From NCBI GenBank assembly GCA_001247695.2, contig LGRX02015881.1:1-29965 (forward strand): a stretch of DNA of 29,965 nt. The letters run 5' to 3'. The notes beneath the pieces were generated by a model. That model saw nothing but the letters and a program-made list of their open reading frames with translations. It searched no databases and was not told the origin of the DNA. Shown here one piece after another: positions 17,633 to 26,135 of this stretch. This DNA comes from Cymbomonas tetramitiformis (Eukaryota; Chlorophyta; Pyramimonadophyceae; Pyramimonadales; Pyramimonadaceae). Within the stretch, counting starts at the first letter, position 1, and each line of letters begins with the position of its first letter. The translations under genes and the position numbers were made by a program.

Positions 17633-18332
17633 GGTGCATGTCGTGCGGGGCACACAGCCCTTTGCCGTTCTTCTGTAGCTGCTGTAGCTGCGCGGCGTTG
17701 AAGTAGCACGTGTCATCGCAGTTGGGCACCTTGTGGCGGAACATCTTCACAGTACTCTTCACGACACCGAAGGTCATACAGTGCATGAAAGGCAGCACGT
17801 ATGCCGACATGGCGGTGAAATATTCCAGGGCCTCCAGGGGACCCTTACCGTAGCGCCCGGTCCGCATGGGATCAGCGCCCTCCTGGGTTAGCTTGACTAG
17901 TTCCTCGTGATCCTCCTGGGTTAATAGCACCGACGGGTCCCAGGCATGAACCGTCTCCCCGTCCGGTAAATAGCTTTGTGCGATAGGCTTGGCATAGCCT
18001 AGGCAATACATCCCACCAGTTGGTCCGGGGGTGCCCTCCCACAGGCTCAGGTAATCGTTGCGTCTGGCAGCCACCGGAGCGAACCTTCCCAGATCGTTCC
18101 GCGCAACGGTGTCACAGTAGCACAGCACCAGAAACACACTGAACTTATCATGCCACTTGCCAAAGTAACCATCGTATACTCGGAACGGCGTGCCTTTGTC
18201 GTCAGCGTGCCCGTCGCGTAACTCCTTGAGCTCCTTCACGAGGCGCTCTTGGATCACGTCATTGTTCTTCCAGTGCTGCCTAGGGCCCGGAACCACAATT
18301 ACGAGCCCGGTAAATTCCATCCTAACCCGATC
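17633..18332 (-). CDS. Tnp2-like transposase, core exon
   Basis: The exon begins after acceptor TTCGCAG at 18333 (DRVRMEFTGLVIVVPGP) and ends at a GTGAGT donor (17632). Family-like landmarks appear in order: the VIVVPGPRQHWKNNDV block (compare LIIPGPkhPgknIDVfL of Tnp2), LVKELKELRDG, FLVLCYCDTVARNDLGRFAP (the family's second catalytic acid region, with D in CDT), a metal-binding-like stretch that here has few cysteines, MYCLGYAKP, and VLPFMHCMTFGVVKSTVKMF (compare dpMHc.llGvvK). Tnp2 proteins cut and join element ends through an RNase H-like DDE fold. The first catalytic acid should lie upstream of this exon and I cannot locate it, so activity is unproven. Confidence 0.75.
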
Positions 18333-18582
18333 CTGCGAACACCCGCATGGATGCACCGTCAGTCCTCCCTTCCTCAATCACCGGGAAGCCTTCACAGCCA
18401 GACACGCTAGCAGGTGTACAACCTACGGCACGCAAGGCGGGACGCAGTGCACCTTGCATACGCCTACACTGCAGAAGCAGACCAGCAGCAGGGGACCACC
18501 TGCATGCGTTACACTGGTTAGCCTTATTCTAGTAACAAGGCACATCGCAACGGTTCGAGTTGCAGATTGTGGCGGCGTGTAC

Positions 18583-18634
18583 CCGAGGGTGCAGGTCCGC
18601 GCTCCGCATCGCTCCGAACCTCGTGGACCATCCC
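18583..18634 (-). CDS. Possible 52-nt transposase micro-exon
   Basis: Between the GTGAGT donor at 18808 (phase 2) and the acceptor at 18333 (phase 0) direct joining would break the frame. A 52-nt segment with acceptor GTGCAG and donor GTACAC would fit both phases and leave introns of 174 and 250 bp. It would encode 17 residues (WSTRFGAMRSADLHP). Only the arithmetic supports it. The missing first catalytic D region of Tnp2 should be about here, so a different or longer exon is possible. Confidence 0.25.
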
Positions 18635-18808
18635 CTGCACCGTGCGCGCCACATTCCCACCATTACGCCCGGTGGTGTGTCCCCACCCTCACGTGCAACG
18701 CATCGTTTGCACCATAGCGCTGTTCAGGTCAGCCATTTCATTCAACATACATCAAGGGGAGGGGGGGGCTTGGTTGTAGTAGGAGTGCTGGGTGTCGGCT
18801 GGACTCAC

Positions 18809-19707
18809 TGTTTGTCGTGCTTCTTCGCCCGTGCGTCATCCTCACCGTATTCCACAGCCATTCCAGCCCGAACCATTCCAGGTTTCATGGGATCCGTGCT
18901 TTCTGTTTCCTGCAGCAGCCGGCCCCCAACCGTGCTGTGCTCGTTGATCCGCGCCACGTGCGGGCTGGTCATGACGCATGCGTTTGTAGGCGCTCTCGCC
19001 TGCGTATCAGCACGCATCTTTGCAAACTTCGCATTGCGCATCCAGCGTCTGACTAGCCGTTTCACCGGGAAGTAGAAATAGTACTCCTGCGGGCGGTACA
19101 CCTCACCCCGCGCCGTACGTGTCACACTGTATCTCTCCTCCTCGCACCACCCGACCGGCACTCCCGCCGCATCCCACGCGATGGGAACCCCGCATTTCTC
19201 CTGCGCTGGTTTCTTGGTCTCTGCTGGAAACGTTCTGTGATACTTCGGACACACATGCACTGCGTAGTCCCACACGGTCTCGGCACCAATCAGGCGTAGC
19301 ATGTGCCAGAGCGACCCCGGTAAATTGGTGTTTGCTCCACCCAGCAGCATCTTCAAGATTTTCATGAACGTGTTGAAGTGCGCGTCTGTCCACTGCTGCC
19401 GCCGTTTCATGTCCAGCAAATACCACACAGCTTCCTGCAGCGTCACTCCGTGGGGGCTCGCCTGCCCATGCGTTAGAAGCGGATCCATCTTTTTGGGACT
19501 GAGTTCGGCCGACTCTGGCGCGTCCAATGTCTCCACTTTCGCTGGCTCCGGCGCGTCTACCGTCACCGCTTTCCCTGCCTCCGGAGGGTCCACCGTCACT
19601 TGTTTCGCCGGCACCGGCGCGTACACCGTCACCTCTGCGTGATGAGCCAGCAGCAAGGCGGCCGCCTCTTCCACCTCGATTTCCATGCCCGCCTTTGCAG
19701 CTAGTTC
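18809..19707 (-). CDS. Tnp2-like transposase, N-terminal zinc-binding/helical exon
   Basis: The exon starts at an ACTCGCAG acceptor (19708) with codons ELAAKAG before the Met at 19686, and ends at a consensus GTGAGT donor. It begins with a Glu/Ala helix and a Pro-rich repeat region (VTVDPPEAGK, VTVDAPEPAK, VETLDAPESA). Tnp2 N-terminal landmarks follow: LLDMKRRQQWTDAHFNTFMKIL, LGGANTNLPGSLWHMLRLIGAE, then WDYAVHVCPKYHRTF and EKCGVPIAWDAAGVPVGWCEEER, which resemble the CxxC zinc region but with weakened cysteine spacing. YYFYFPVKRLVRRWMRNAKFA matches the v.YfPL..rL.R......a block. The C-terminal 60 residues are charged. Confidence 0.72.
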
Positions 19708-19908
19708 CTGCGAGTGGCCGTCCCATCCTGGCTTAATTTCTGTGCATATTCTGCATGCGCTGCATGCCCCTGCGCATGTTGCATAACGTACATGCTACAA
19801 TACGCACTACATGATGTATCAGAAAGACGCACAGGCGTTTCCACGTCCTGTCCGAGCAGGGCAGTGAGACCAGTGTTCCGCCAGTGTGCAAGGTGCGGCA
19901 GGGCGTAC

Positions 19909-20655
19909 ATCGTAAAGAAAGTCCGGGATGGAGAGGAGGTCCGCCTCCGCATCACCACCTTCGTCCGTCTCCTCCACGATGTCTTCTTCCGGGATGTCCG
20001 GCAAATCCAACACCTCCTCCCAGTATGCATTTTCGGCTGGGGTGGGGGCATCTGACGACCCCCCTTCCTCGCAATGACTCAATCCCATATATCCCACGGC
20101 CTGTGCGTCCGCCAGGTCGTGGTTCGTATCATTCCCATCTGCGCCGGCTCCTCCCACCAGGGTATACCGCATTCTCTTGTTGGGTATCCTCGCCTGCTGA
20201 GGATCATCATCCGCTGTTTCCACAAACACTGGGGCCGCCTCCATCTGGTGGCCAGCGGAGATGGCAATGACCCGGTGCCTTTGATCAAACTGAACTCCCA
20301 GAGATTGCATGCGGCCTATGAGCACGTCAATCCTTCCCTTGTAATCCTTTCCGGCGCGCCCTACCTGATCAGGTATGCCCAGCGTGCACAAGTCGTCGGG
20401 GGTGAAGATGGAGCGAATGCTTGGGCGCTTGATGTCACGGTAAGCGCGTTGCGCCAACTCCAGTAGGCGGGCGTCGGTCACGTGCCGGTTATCACACGCG
20501 GTTGGGAGCTGCGCCGTTTGGCACGTGACGGCTTCCCCCCGGCTCGCCGTTTCCCCCGCGCGCCGTCCACCGGGCTCGCCCCCCCACCTGCTAGCTCTCT
20601 GGGGCCCACATGCGGCGGTGCGTAGGTTATCCGCATCCTCTTGTCGATCATGCAC
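19909..20655 (-). CDS. Transposase gene, upstream exon with acidic domain
   Basis: The 3' boundary is a GTACGC donor after FLYD (19908). The next acceptor at 19708 gives a 201-bp phase-0 intron, frame-checked. The frame is open back to 20655, but the true start is an unseen acceptor, probably between about 20560 and 20450. It encodes RLLELAQRAYRDIKR, a helix pair RIDVLIGRMQSLGVQFDQRHRVIA, then a long acidic tail (YWEEVLDLPDIPEEDIVEE) leading into the N-terminal exon. The helix pair resembles a segment of the preceding exon, suggesting an internal duplication. Such N-terminal extensions may mediate self-association or DNA binding; that is inference. Confidence 0.55.
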
Positions 20656-20870
20656 CCGAGAGTTGTCAATCTGTCAGCCAGCTGACGGATCTTTGCGCTC
20701 TTCTGCGCCATCGTGCTGCACTCCTCTGTGACCTTGCTTGGGATCCATCCGATGTCCACAGCAAACCGTGACACTGTGGGTGACTTGCCCCCAATTTCCA
20801 GGCTTTGCAGTTTGCACAGGATGACGACGTCATCCAGTTCATCCATCACCGCGCATTGTACCTGCCGCAA
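20478..20870 (-). CDS. Transposase gene, probable first exon
   Basis: Starts at ATG 20870 (MRQVQCAVMDELDDVV) or the in-frame Met eight codons later, and the frame is open to 20478. It contains GWIPSKVTEECSTMA and KIRQLADRLTTLGCMIDKRMRI, which parallels the helix pair in the following exon, then a basic Pro/Gly/Arg-rich stretch (GKRRAGGKPSRAKRR) resembling a nuclear localisation signal. A donor such as GTGGAC near 20573 joined to GGCGCAG near 20505 would link it to the next exon, but I could not fix the junction. It may instead be a separate small gene. Confidence 0.45.
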   Translation of the reverse strand: MRQVQCAVMDELDDVVILCKLQSLEIGGKSPTVSRFAVDIGWIPSKVTEECSTMAQKSAKIRQLADRLTTLGCMIDKRMRITYAPPHVGPRELAGGGASPVDGARGKRRAGGKPSRAKRRSSQPRVITGT

Positions 20871-21412
20871 ACTACCCCTTCCGGCGTGTCACCGACCTGC
20901 ACGCAGCACATCCGTTGAGGGGGAGTGGGGGGGGGACACCGACAGCACCTGCATCATGAAGGCAGACACCTCGTTAGATGCATCGTTGCTCCTCGCGTGA
21001 GCGCCCGATCGATACGCGGCGGTCGCTCGGTGCATGGCGTGTGCAGCGTGACGCGTGCTTAGTGACCGCGTGTTTCCGTCGGAGAACACAAACTGATTTA
21101 TTCCAAAGATACAATACAGTTCAAAATTGTCTGTTCTAGCCACATACGGTCTTTCACTTCGCATAGCCTACAATCTGCATTAATCGGAAGCTGGTGTTCG
21201 TGGTTGACATCCTAAGCTTTCATGCCAGAGGCTTGCACGCTTGCGCGTTTCCTCTGCGGTACAAGTCGTATGCGCCTGCTTTCAAGCTTCTGGTTCAGGA
21301 ACACTGGTCAGCCAGCAGCTTGGGGTATCGCCAGCGTTGCAATCCAAGCTACGCGTCACCAGATACACCTGCGTGCACACGGCGCAAGATTCGACATTCA
21401 TCCTCATGTTGC
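20871..21412. other. Spacer between gene B and the transposase gene
   Basis: It probably holds the transposase promoter and possibly a last gene B exon: a frame ending VPEPEA at 21282 follows an acceptor-like TGCACGCAG near 21380, but the phase is not settled. A G-rich run GAGGGGGAGTGGGGGGGGGA lies near 20917-20936. No copy of the shared upstream module is seen here. Confidence 0.4.
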
Positions 21413-23542
21413 TCATTGCAGGCATCGGCATGTCACAACCCATGCATGCGAGCTGCCTGCGGGAGGCGTGCCCCACTCACCGGCTGGTCGTGGCTCCGCA
21501 TTTCCGTCCACTTGTAAACCCGGCGGGACCGTGTCGCGCATGCTGAGCAACTTCGGCAGGTTGGACATGCACATTTCTTCCCCGGTCGATGTCCTCCAAA
21601 GCAGTCCCTTCTCGCAGATGTGCACATCCGGGACCCGGCACTCGCCGAATTTCGGGATGATCGCCGAGTTGAATGCGTGCGCGTCGAACTCCGCATGAAA
21701 AATGGCGAAGTCGAGGAGCACCGCGGGCAACTTGACCTGCAGGTTGGCGCCATTGTCACTGGCCACCGCCGTGCAGTAGTAATCGTGCACCTCAGACCAC
21801 TCCTCCACCGTTATGCGATGGACAGTCTTGCCGATTGCTCCACTCCACGTCCCGGAGGCATGCTCCACTGAGTACTCCTCGCCGTACGTGGTCGTCTCCC
21901 AGAGCTGTGTCTTCATACGGCCCGACAGTATTTTGACAGCGGACTGCGTGAGCTTCTCCGCTTTGTCAGCAGCCACCAACCACTCTACACCGCCACTGAC
22001 GGCGCGATGAAACGCGCCCTTCCGCGAAATTGGCAGGAGCTCGGCCATTGTTGCTCCTGACACAGTAACCTGCCGAGCATCAGCCGGGCAGGCCTGCTTC
22101 TTGCGCTTGTTGCTGCCGGCAGCCGACGGTCCCTCGTTACGGTTGGATTTCCGGGGTTCAGCTGCAGTGCTCTTTGGCGTGGCGACTGGCAGGAGAGCTC
22201 GCAGCTCCGGGTTGCTGTTCACACGCCGCCTGAGTTCATTTGTTAGTGGCGTGTTGAGCGCGTCCAAGGACTGCTTGCTAAGCGCTGCGTAACCCGCAAA
22301 TGTCGCTGGTTGCTGAAGGGTAAACAAGCTCCCTTTCATCGTCAGACTCACTTTTTTGCCTGTTCCCTGCAGCGCGGTGATGTGGTCCTTCAGGCGCTCG
22401 TCCGAGACGGTTTGCAGCAAGGCCAACGCTGCCGCCGGTGTTGTGTCACCAACGGGGAACAGGGCGCCCTTAGCATCCATCACACCCTTCATCAAGGCCA
22501 TATTCCTGGCTATGTTCCTGGCTCGTCGTTTTTCCATGGATGGCGGCGACGTTACAATGGTCCTCGGACTCCTCCTGACCTCCTGAGCCTGCTGGGGAGC
22601 CACCACCTCCTCATCCTCCTCGGACTGCTCGTCCAGGGAGGACCTTAACGCCGCCTCTGTCATGATAGTGGGTAATGGGCTCACTGCCTCCTCCGGTGTG
22701 GGCAATGCCCCCGGGGCCGGTGCTGCGGCCTGATTTATCTTGAAGTGTGTTGGCTGCTCCGGCGCCTGGGCTGGGCGCGACTCCTGGGTGCGGGGCTGGG
22801 TGGTATGTGCGCCCTGGGGTCGACGTCCTTGCGCAGGGGGGGCCGGAACCATCGTCAAGAACGGGCGCAGGAGGTTCAGCGCGTCACATACTTCGCCGAC
22901 CCATATCGCGTGGCTCTCGGGAAGTTGCGACTGTGTCATGTGGTTGGTATCATCGCTGAATATACGTGTTGCGGGGTCGAACGTCACCCACGGGCACTCA
23001 GACAAGTACTTCACCCAGACTCCGATGTCCGCAATAAAATTGTCCTGCACGTCCGCCGCTACCTGCGGTGGCTGAATCGTACCCGCAGTGCGAACTCCAC
23101 CCGGGGGTGCATGCGCCGCCACCCCGCCGCCAGCAGGATCCGCCGCTACCAGCGGTGCCTGAATCGGACCCGCAGTGCGAACTCCACCCGGGGGTGCATG
23201 CGCCGCCACCCCGCCGCCAGCAGGATCCGCCGCTACCTGCGGTGCCTGCATCGTACCCGCAGTGCGAACTCCACCCGGGGGTGCATGCGCCGCCACCCCG
23301 CCGCCAGCAGGATCCGCCGCTACCTGCGGTGCCTGAATCGTACCCGCAGTGCGAACTCCACCCGGGGGTGCATGCGCCGCCACCCCGCCGCCAGAAGGAT
23401 CCGCCGCTACCTGCGGTGGCTGAATCGTACCCGCAGTGCGAACTCCACCCGGGGGTGCATGCGCCGCCACCCCTGCGCCAGCAGGATCCGCCGCTACCTG
23501 CGGTGCATGCGTCGCCACCCTGCCGCAAGCAGCAGCTGCCAC
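21413..23542 (-). CDS. Gene B, main exon: repeat-containing protein of unknown function
   Basis: The ~700-codon frame has no good ATG at its 5' end and so is probably an internal or terminal exon. It begins with five near-identical 29-residue repeats (unit GGVRTAGTIQAPQVAADPAG...), then a block with IGVWVKYLSECPWVTFDP. Pro/Gln-rich linkers, an acidic SLDEQSEEDEEVV, an Arg-rich helix (MEKRRARNIARNMALMKGV) and a basic nuclear-localisation-like NKRKKQ follow. The C-terminal ~230 residues look globular (MAELLPISRKGAFHRAV, GEEYSVEHASGTWSGAIGK, WSEVHDYYCTAVASDNG, FHAEFDAHAFNSAIIPKFG, CRVPDVHICEKGLLWRT). A GTGAGT donor after AEPRPA (21480) suggests the protein may continue in another exon rather than stop at 21413. 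I recognise no family. Position next to the transposase suggests an accessory transposon protein. Confidence 0.6.
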   Translation of the reverse strand: MAAAACGRVATHAPQVAADPAGAGVAAHAPPGGVRTAGTIQPPQVAADPSGGGVAAHAPPGGVRTAGTIQAPQVAADPAGGGVAAHAPPGGVRTAGTMQAPQVAADPAGGGVAAHAPPGGVRTAGPIQAPLVAADPAGGGVAAHAPPGGVRTAGTIQPPQVAADVQDNFIADIGVWVKYLSECPWVTFDPATRIFSDDTNHMTQSQLPESHAIWVGEVCDALNLLRPFLTMVPAPPAQGRRPQGAHTTQPRTQESRPAQAPEQPTHFKINQAAAPAPGALPTPEEAVSPLPTIMTEAALRSSLDEQSEEDEEVVAPQQAQEVRRSPRTIVTSPPSMEKRRARNIARNMALMKGVMDAKGALFPVGDTTPAAALALLQTVSDERLKDHITALQGTGKKVSLTMKGSLFTLQQPATFAGYAALSKQSLDALNTPLTNELRRRVNSNPELRALLPVATPKSTAAEPRKSNRNEGPSAAGSNKRKKQACPADARQVTVSGATMAELLPISRKGAFHRAVSGGVEWLVAADKAEKLTQSAVKILSGRMKTQLWETTTYGEEYSVEHASGTWSGAIGKTVHRITVEEWSEVHDYYCTAVASDNGANLQVKLPAVLLDFAIFHAEFDAHAFNSAIIPKFGECRVPDVHICEKGLLWRTSTGEEMCMSNLPKLLSMRDTVPPGLQVDGNAEPRPAGEWGTPPAGSSHAWVVTCRCLQ
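23057..23530 (-). repeat. 87-bp coding tandem repeat in gene B
   Basis: The word CGAACTCCACCCGGGGG recurs at 23091, 23178, 23265, 23352 and 23439, a strict 87-bp period, and a partial unit lies near 23500. Copies differ by a few bases, giving P/A and T/P swaps at fixed sites. Because 87 is a multiple of 3, all frames are open on both strands; only the minus frame continues into globular sequence. Confidence 0.92.
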
Positions 23543-24108
23543 TGTATGCGGCTGCTGATTCGCAACCGCAGGGTGAAATGCACCCGGGGACCCCCTGCTA
23601 CGGCATCAACAGCCTGCTGCCACGGCCCAGGGAATCTCGCACGGAGGACGTTGGATTCCTCGGGCGTGGTCACCCTGAGTCCCGTACACTGCGGATTGCC
23701 GGCGATGAACCTGTCGAACTGCAGCATGGCCGTGATGTTCGCCGTTACCTTTGGCGCACAAGCGGTGCATAGTTCTGCCTCGCCGAGGACATCCTGCCGG
23801 CAGGTCGCAGGGGACACACACTGCGTTTGAAATTTCTTGTTGTTGTTGCGCATCTTCTGCTTGATCCACTGGACGCATTTGCCCTTGGCCACCGTGTGCT
23901 CCTGGCTCAGAGGAGGCAGCAGCTGGAAAGCCGCGCACTTGTTAAACACGTTCTCAAGGAGAATGTCGAAGTTCCCCTGAAGCCACCCTTCCCCGCCGGG
24001 TGAAGCGTGCATGCCCGACTTAAGGCATATACCGGCGTGTATCTTCGGCGCCAGCTCGTTGAACTGTTCCAGGAGCCCCACCGGAGCTGGCCGTTTAGCC
24101 GCCGTCAT
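23494..24108 (-). CDS. Gene B, first exon: cysteine-containing N-terminal domain
   Basis: Starts at ATG 24108 (MTAAKRPAPVGLLEQF); the frame is open to 24231, but the upstream part is not protein-like. It encodes a compact domain: LLEQFNELAPKIHAGICLK, GGEGWLQGNFDILLENVFNKC, a basic VQWIKQKMRNNNKKF, then C97, C103, C114 and C117 (CVSPATC...CTAC), a possible zinc site, and ANITAMLQFDRFIAG. It must splice out before about 23600, since the protein character ends near PGPWQQAVDAVAGG and the downstream repeats are in another frame. The junction is unresolved. Confidence 0.55.
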   Translation of the reverse strand: MTAAKRPAPVGLLEQFNELAPKIHAGICLKSGMHASPGGEGWLQGNFDILLENVFNKCAAFQLLPPLSQEHTVAKGKCVQWIKQKMRNNNKKFQTQCVSPATCRQDVLGEAELCTACAPKVTANITAMLQFDRFIAGNPQCTGLRVTTPEESNVLRARFPGPWQQAVDAVAGGPRVHFTLRLRISSRIQWQLLLAAGWRRMHRR

Positions 24109-24667
24109 GGGTATCACAGTCGGCCAGACGGGGTCGCTTCGTCTTCGTGCCTGTCCCCCCTGCACATGCGCATGACAAACGTTACGCAAGCGTATGTGAT
24201 ACAAGCAAGCATGCCCTCTTGGTACCTGCAACTGTCAACTGGGTAGGCGGTGAAGCAGGCAGGAAATACACGCACCCTCGCCCATCCCTGCCCACCCACC
24301 ACTCGCAGCGCCGCTGCTCACCCTGTGGCCGCTGATTCGCAACCGCAGATGAAGCAGCCTATAACACGGCGCCGGGGAGAGCGCCGCACGCGCCACGCGC
24401 CTGATTCGGCGCGGAGCGGAGCAGCCTCCAGCAAGCAGGAAATACACCACAGGATTCGTACTCCCAGCTTCCACGGACTTCGCGCACAAATGGATACTGC
24501 GTGCGGTCTCCTGAGCAACCGGTACTATAGCGTGCGGCCTACCCCTTAGCGTGCATTCTTATCGCAGTGTATCTATGGGGCTGTTTGCAATCTGCATTAA
24601 AATAAGTTTGAATGTTACTGCTAGGGGGCTGCGCCACGCCCTTTCCCCTGATGCGCCTACTAACACG
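24109..24667. other. Spacer between genes A and B
   Basis: Contains the shared module and no supported ORF. It should hold the gene B promoter and the 3' end of the gene A transcript. Confidence 0.55.
24272..24434 (-). repeat. Shared upstream module, copy 1 (5' of gene B)
   Basis: Its core (24301-24429) matches copies at 28501-28622 and 29404-29532, all in the same orientation and each 5' of a minus-strand gene. The core has GCTGATTCGCAACCGCAG, CGGCGCCGGGGAGAGCG and the inverted repeat GCGCC-TGATTC-GGCGC. This copy is flanked by a 13-bp direct repeat GCAGGAAATACAC (24259-24271 and 24435-24447), resembling a target duplication. Confidence 0.75.
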
Positions 24668-25587
24668 CTATTCATTATCCGGCAGGATGCGCATGTAATG
24701 CCCCGCGCAATCGGCATGCTCCAACAGCTTCCACAGCCGTAGAGGTTCGCGGCTAGTCAACACCACATCCTCGTGGGGGCAGATGAACTCCATGGCGAAG
24801 GGCGCGTTGTTGGGGAAATCCTCTGGAGTTGGACCCGAGGCATCCGGCCATTGCATGCCCGCCAGCGGCCAGCTGATGTACAGCTGTATGACGCGGGCCG
24901 TCATGTTGGCGATGATGTGCCAGAACTCGGGTTCGTCATACTGCTGTTTCCGCGCTAGGATTTTGGACAGGGAGACTTGTTGCAACTTTCCATGTGCATT
25001 TTGCTGGGGCCGGGTGTCCGCCATGTCAAAGTGGTAATACTCCGGATGCAAGTCGTAGAACGCTTGTATGGCTTGCCGACAGTTTTGGACAAGCACCCGA
25101 CCACCCGCAGTCAAGCTCCGCTTAGCACCCTCCGCTTGTGGCAGGTGCCAGCCAACGCAGTGGAGCCAACAGTTGCCGTCGCCTTCCACGTCTACGGCTC
25201 GTAGCCCCGCAGTCCGCAGGTACGCCTGCACGTCCGCCATAGTCACTATTTTACCTGTAGGAGCTGCCTGCACGTCCACCAGCTGCCTCCGGTGTGCTGG
25301 CTGACACGCGCCTGGCTCAGTAACGGATCCGAAGCTGCAGTCAAAGGCGCTGTCGATGATATGTCCTCTGTGGTCCCTGGTGAGCAGATGATGGTTGTCG
25401 GCGTCGTAGAACGGTCCTCGCTGAACACCAGTCGGGGCAACCGCCTTTGCCTCAGCCATTCTCACCACACCTGGGCTGGTAGGTGTCGCTGCGTTGGGGT
25501 CGGCCCGGGTGCCCATGGGTTCCGTGTGGGGAGAGGGCCACACCCGCGGCTGCGCCTCTGCGGTACCAGTGCCACTCGGTGCGTCAT
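24668..25587 (-). CDS. Gene A, last exon: OTU-type cysteine protease domain
   Basis: The exon follows a GCGCAG acceptor (25588) and runs to stop at 24668 (ending LPDNE). Its first ~50 residues are a third, diverged copy of the duplicated Ala/Pro/Thr exon, then a linker. The globular part begins MADVQAYLRTAGLRAVDVEG and shows the OTU signature DGNCWLHCV, with predicted D1012 and nucleophile C1015 in the 1181-aa product. The catalytic His is H1172 in CAGHYMRIL near the end. OTU proteases cut ubiquitin or related chains, and the length (~170 residues) fits the family. The domain is spliced in frame to the oxygenase exon, so substrate targeting by fusion is plausible. Function in the element is inference; it could stabilise element proteins. 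Confidence 0.78.
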
Positions 25588-26135
25588 CTGCGCCTGTGCG
25601 ATCCCACCACCCACGTACCCCTCATATCAAGCGCAATACCCCTAGGGTGTCTGAACTGCACAGCGTCAGCAGACTGAGCGAGGTTGCACACACCTGGGCT
25701 GGCAGGTGTCGCTGCGTTGGGGTCGGCCTGGGTGTCCATGGGTTCCGCAGCGGCCGAGTCCGCAGTAGCCGTTGGCGTCTGGGGAGAGGGCCACACCCGC
25801 GGCTGCGCCTCTGCGGTACCAGTGGGGCTGGTAGCTGTCGCTGCGGCATCTGCGCCAGAGCGATCCCACCACCCACGTACCCCTCATATCAAGCGCAATA
25901 CACCTAGGGTGTCTGAACTGCACAGCGTCAGCAGACTGAGCGAGGGTGCACACACCTGGGCTGGCAGGTGTCGCTGCGTTGGGGTCGGCCTGGGTGTCCA
26001 TGGGTTCCGCAGCGGCCGAGTCCGCAGTAGCCGTTGGCGTCTGGGGAGAGGGCCCCACCCGCGGCTGCGCCTCTGCGGTACCAGTGGGGCTGGTAGCTGT
26101 CGCTGCGTCATCTGCGCCAGTGCGATCGGGATCCA
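25588..26135 (-). repeat. 262-bp exon-plus-intron tandem duplication
   Basis: CACACCTGGGCTGG(C/T)AGGTG recurs near 25464, 25688 and 25950. The second and third units are 262 bp apart and nearly identical. The first lacks 36 bp of exon and is more diverged, so it is probably the oldest. Duplication of a symmetric exon with its intron keeps the frame whatever the copy number. Confidence 0.9.
25694..25849 (-). CDS. Gene A, duplicated 156-nt exon
   Basis: A symmetric phase-1 exon (52 codons) of Ala/Pro/Thr-rich sequence (AATATSPTGTAEAQPRVW, PSPQTPTATADSAAAEPMD). Both flanking introns are exactly 106 bp (25850-25955 and 25588-25693), with GTGTGTGCA donors and GCGCAG acceptors, and are nearly identical. 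The unit exon plus intron (262 bp) is tandemly repeated. Frame arithmetic across both junctions is exact (total 3546 nt). It probably encodes a flexible linker between the oxygenase-like and OTU parts. Confidence 0.82.

Noticed and set aside
16337..20870. KDZ (Kyakuja-Dileera-Zisupton) transposase
   Set aside because: The KDZ signature around GxGxxDGE and the CxC domain are not seen. The PGP, CDTxAR, MHC...GVVK and C-terminal ER blocks fit Tnp2/CACTA better.
22745..23830. 361-codon plus-strand ORF across the gene B repeat
   Set aside because: It is the antisense shadow of the 87-bp coding repeat (period divisible by three). Only the minus frame extends into non-repetitive protein-like sequence.
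24301..24429. Shared module as a tRNA-derived SINE
   Set aside because: A GGTTGCGAATC word resembles a B box, but the spacing and A box do not fit and no A-rich tail or clear tRNA fold is seen.
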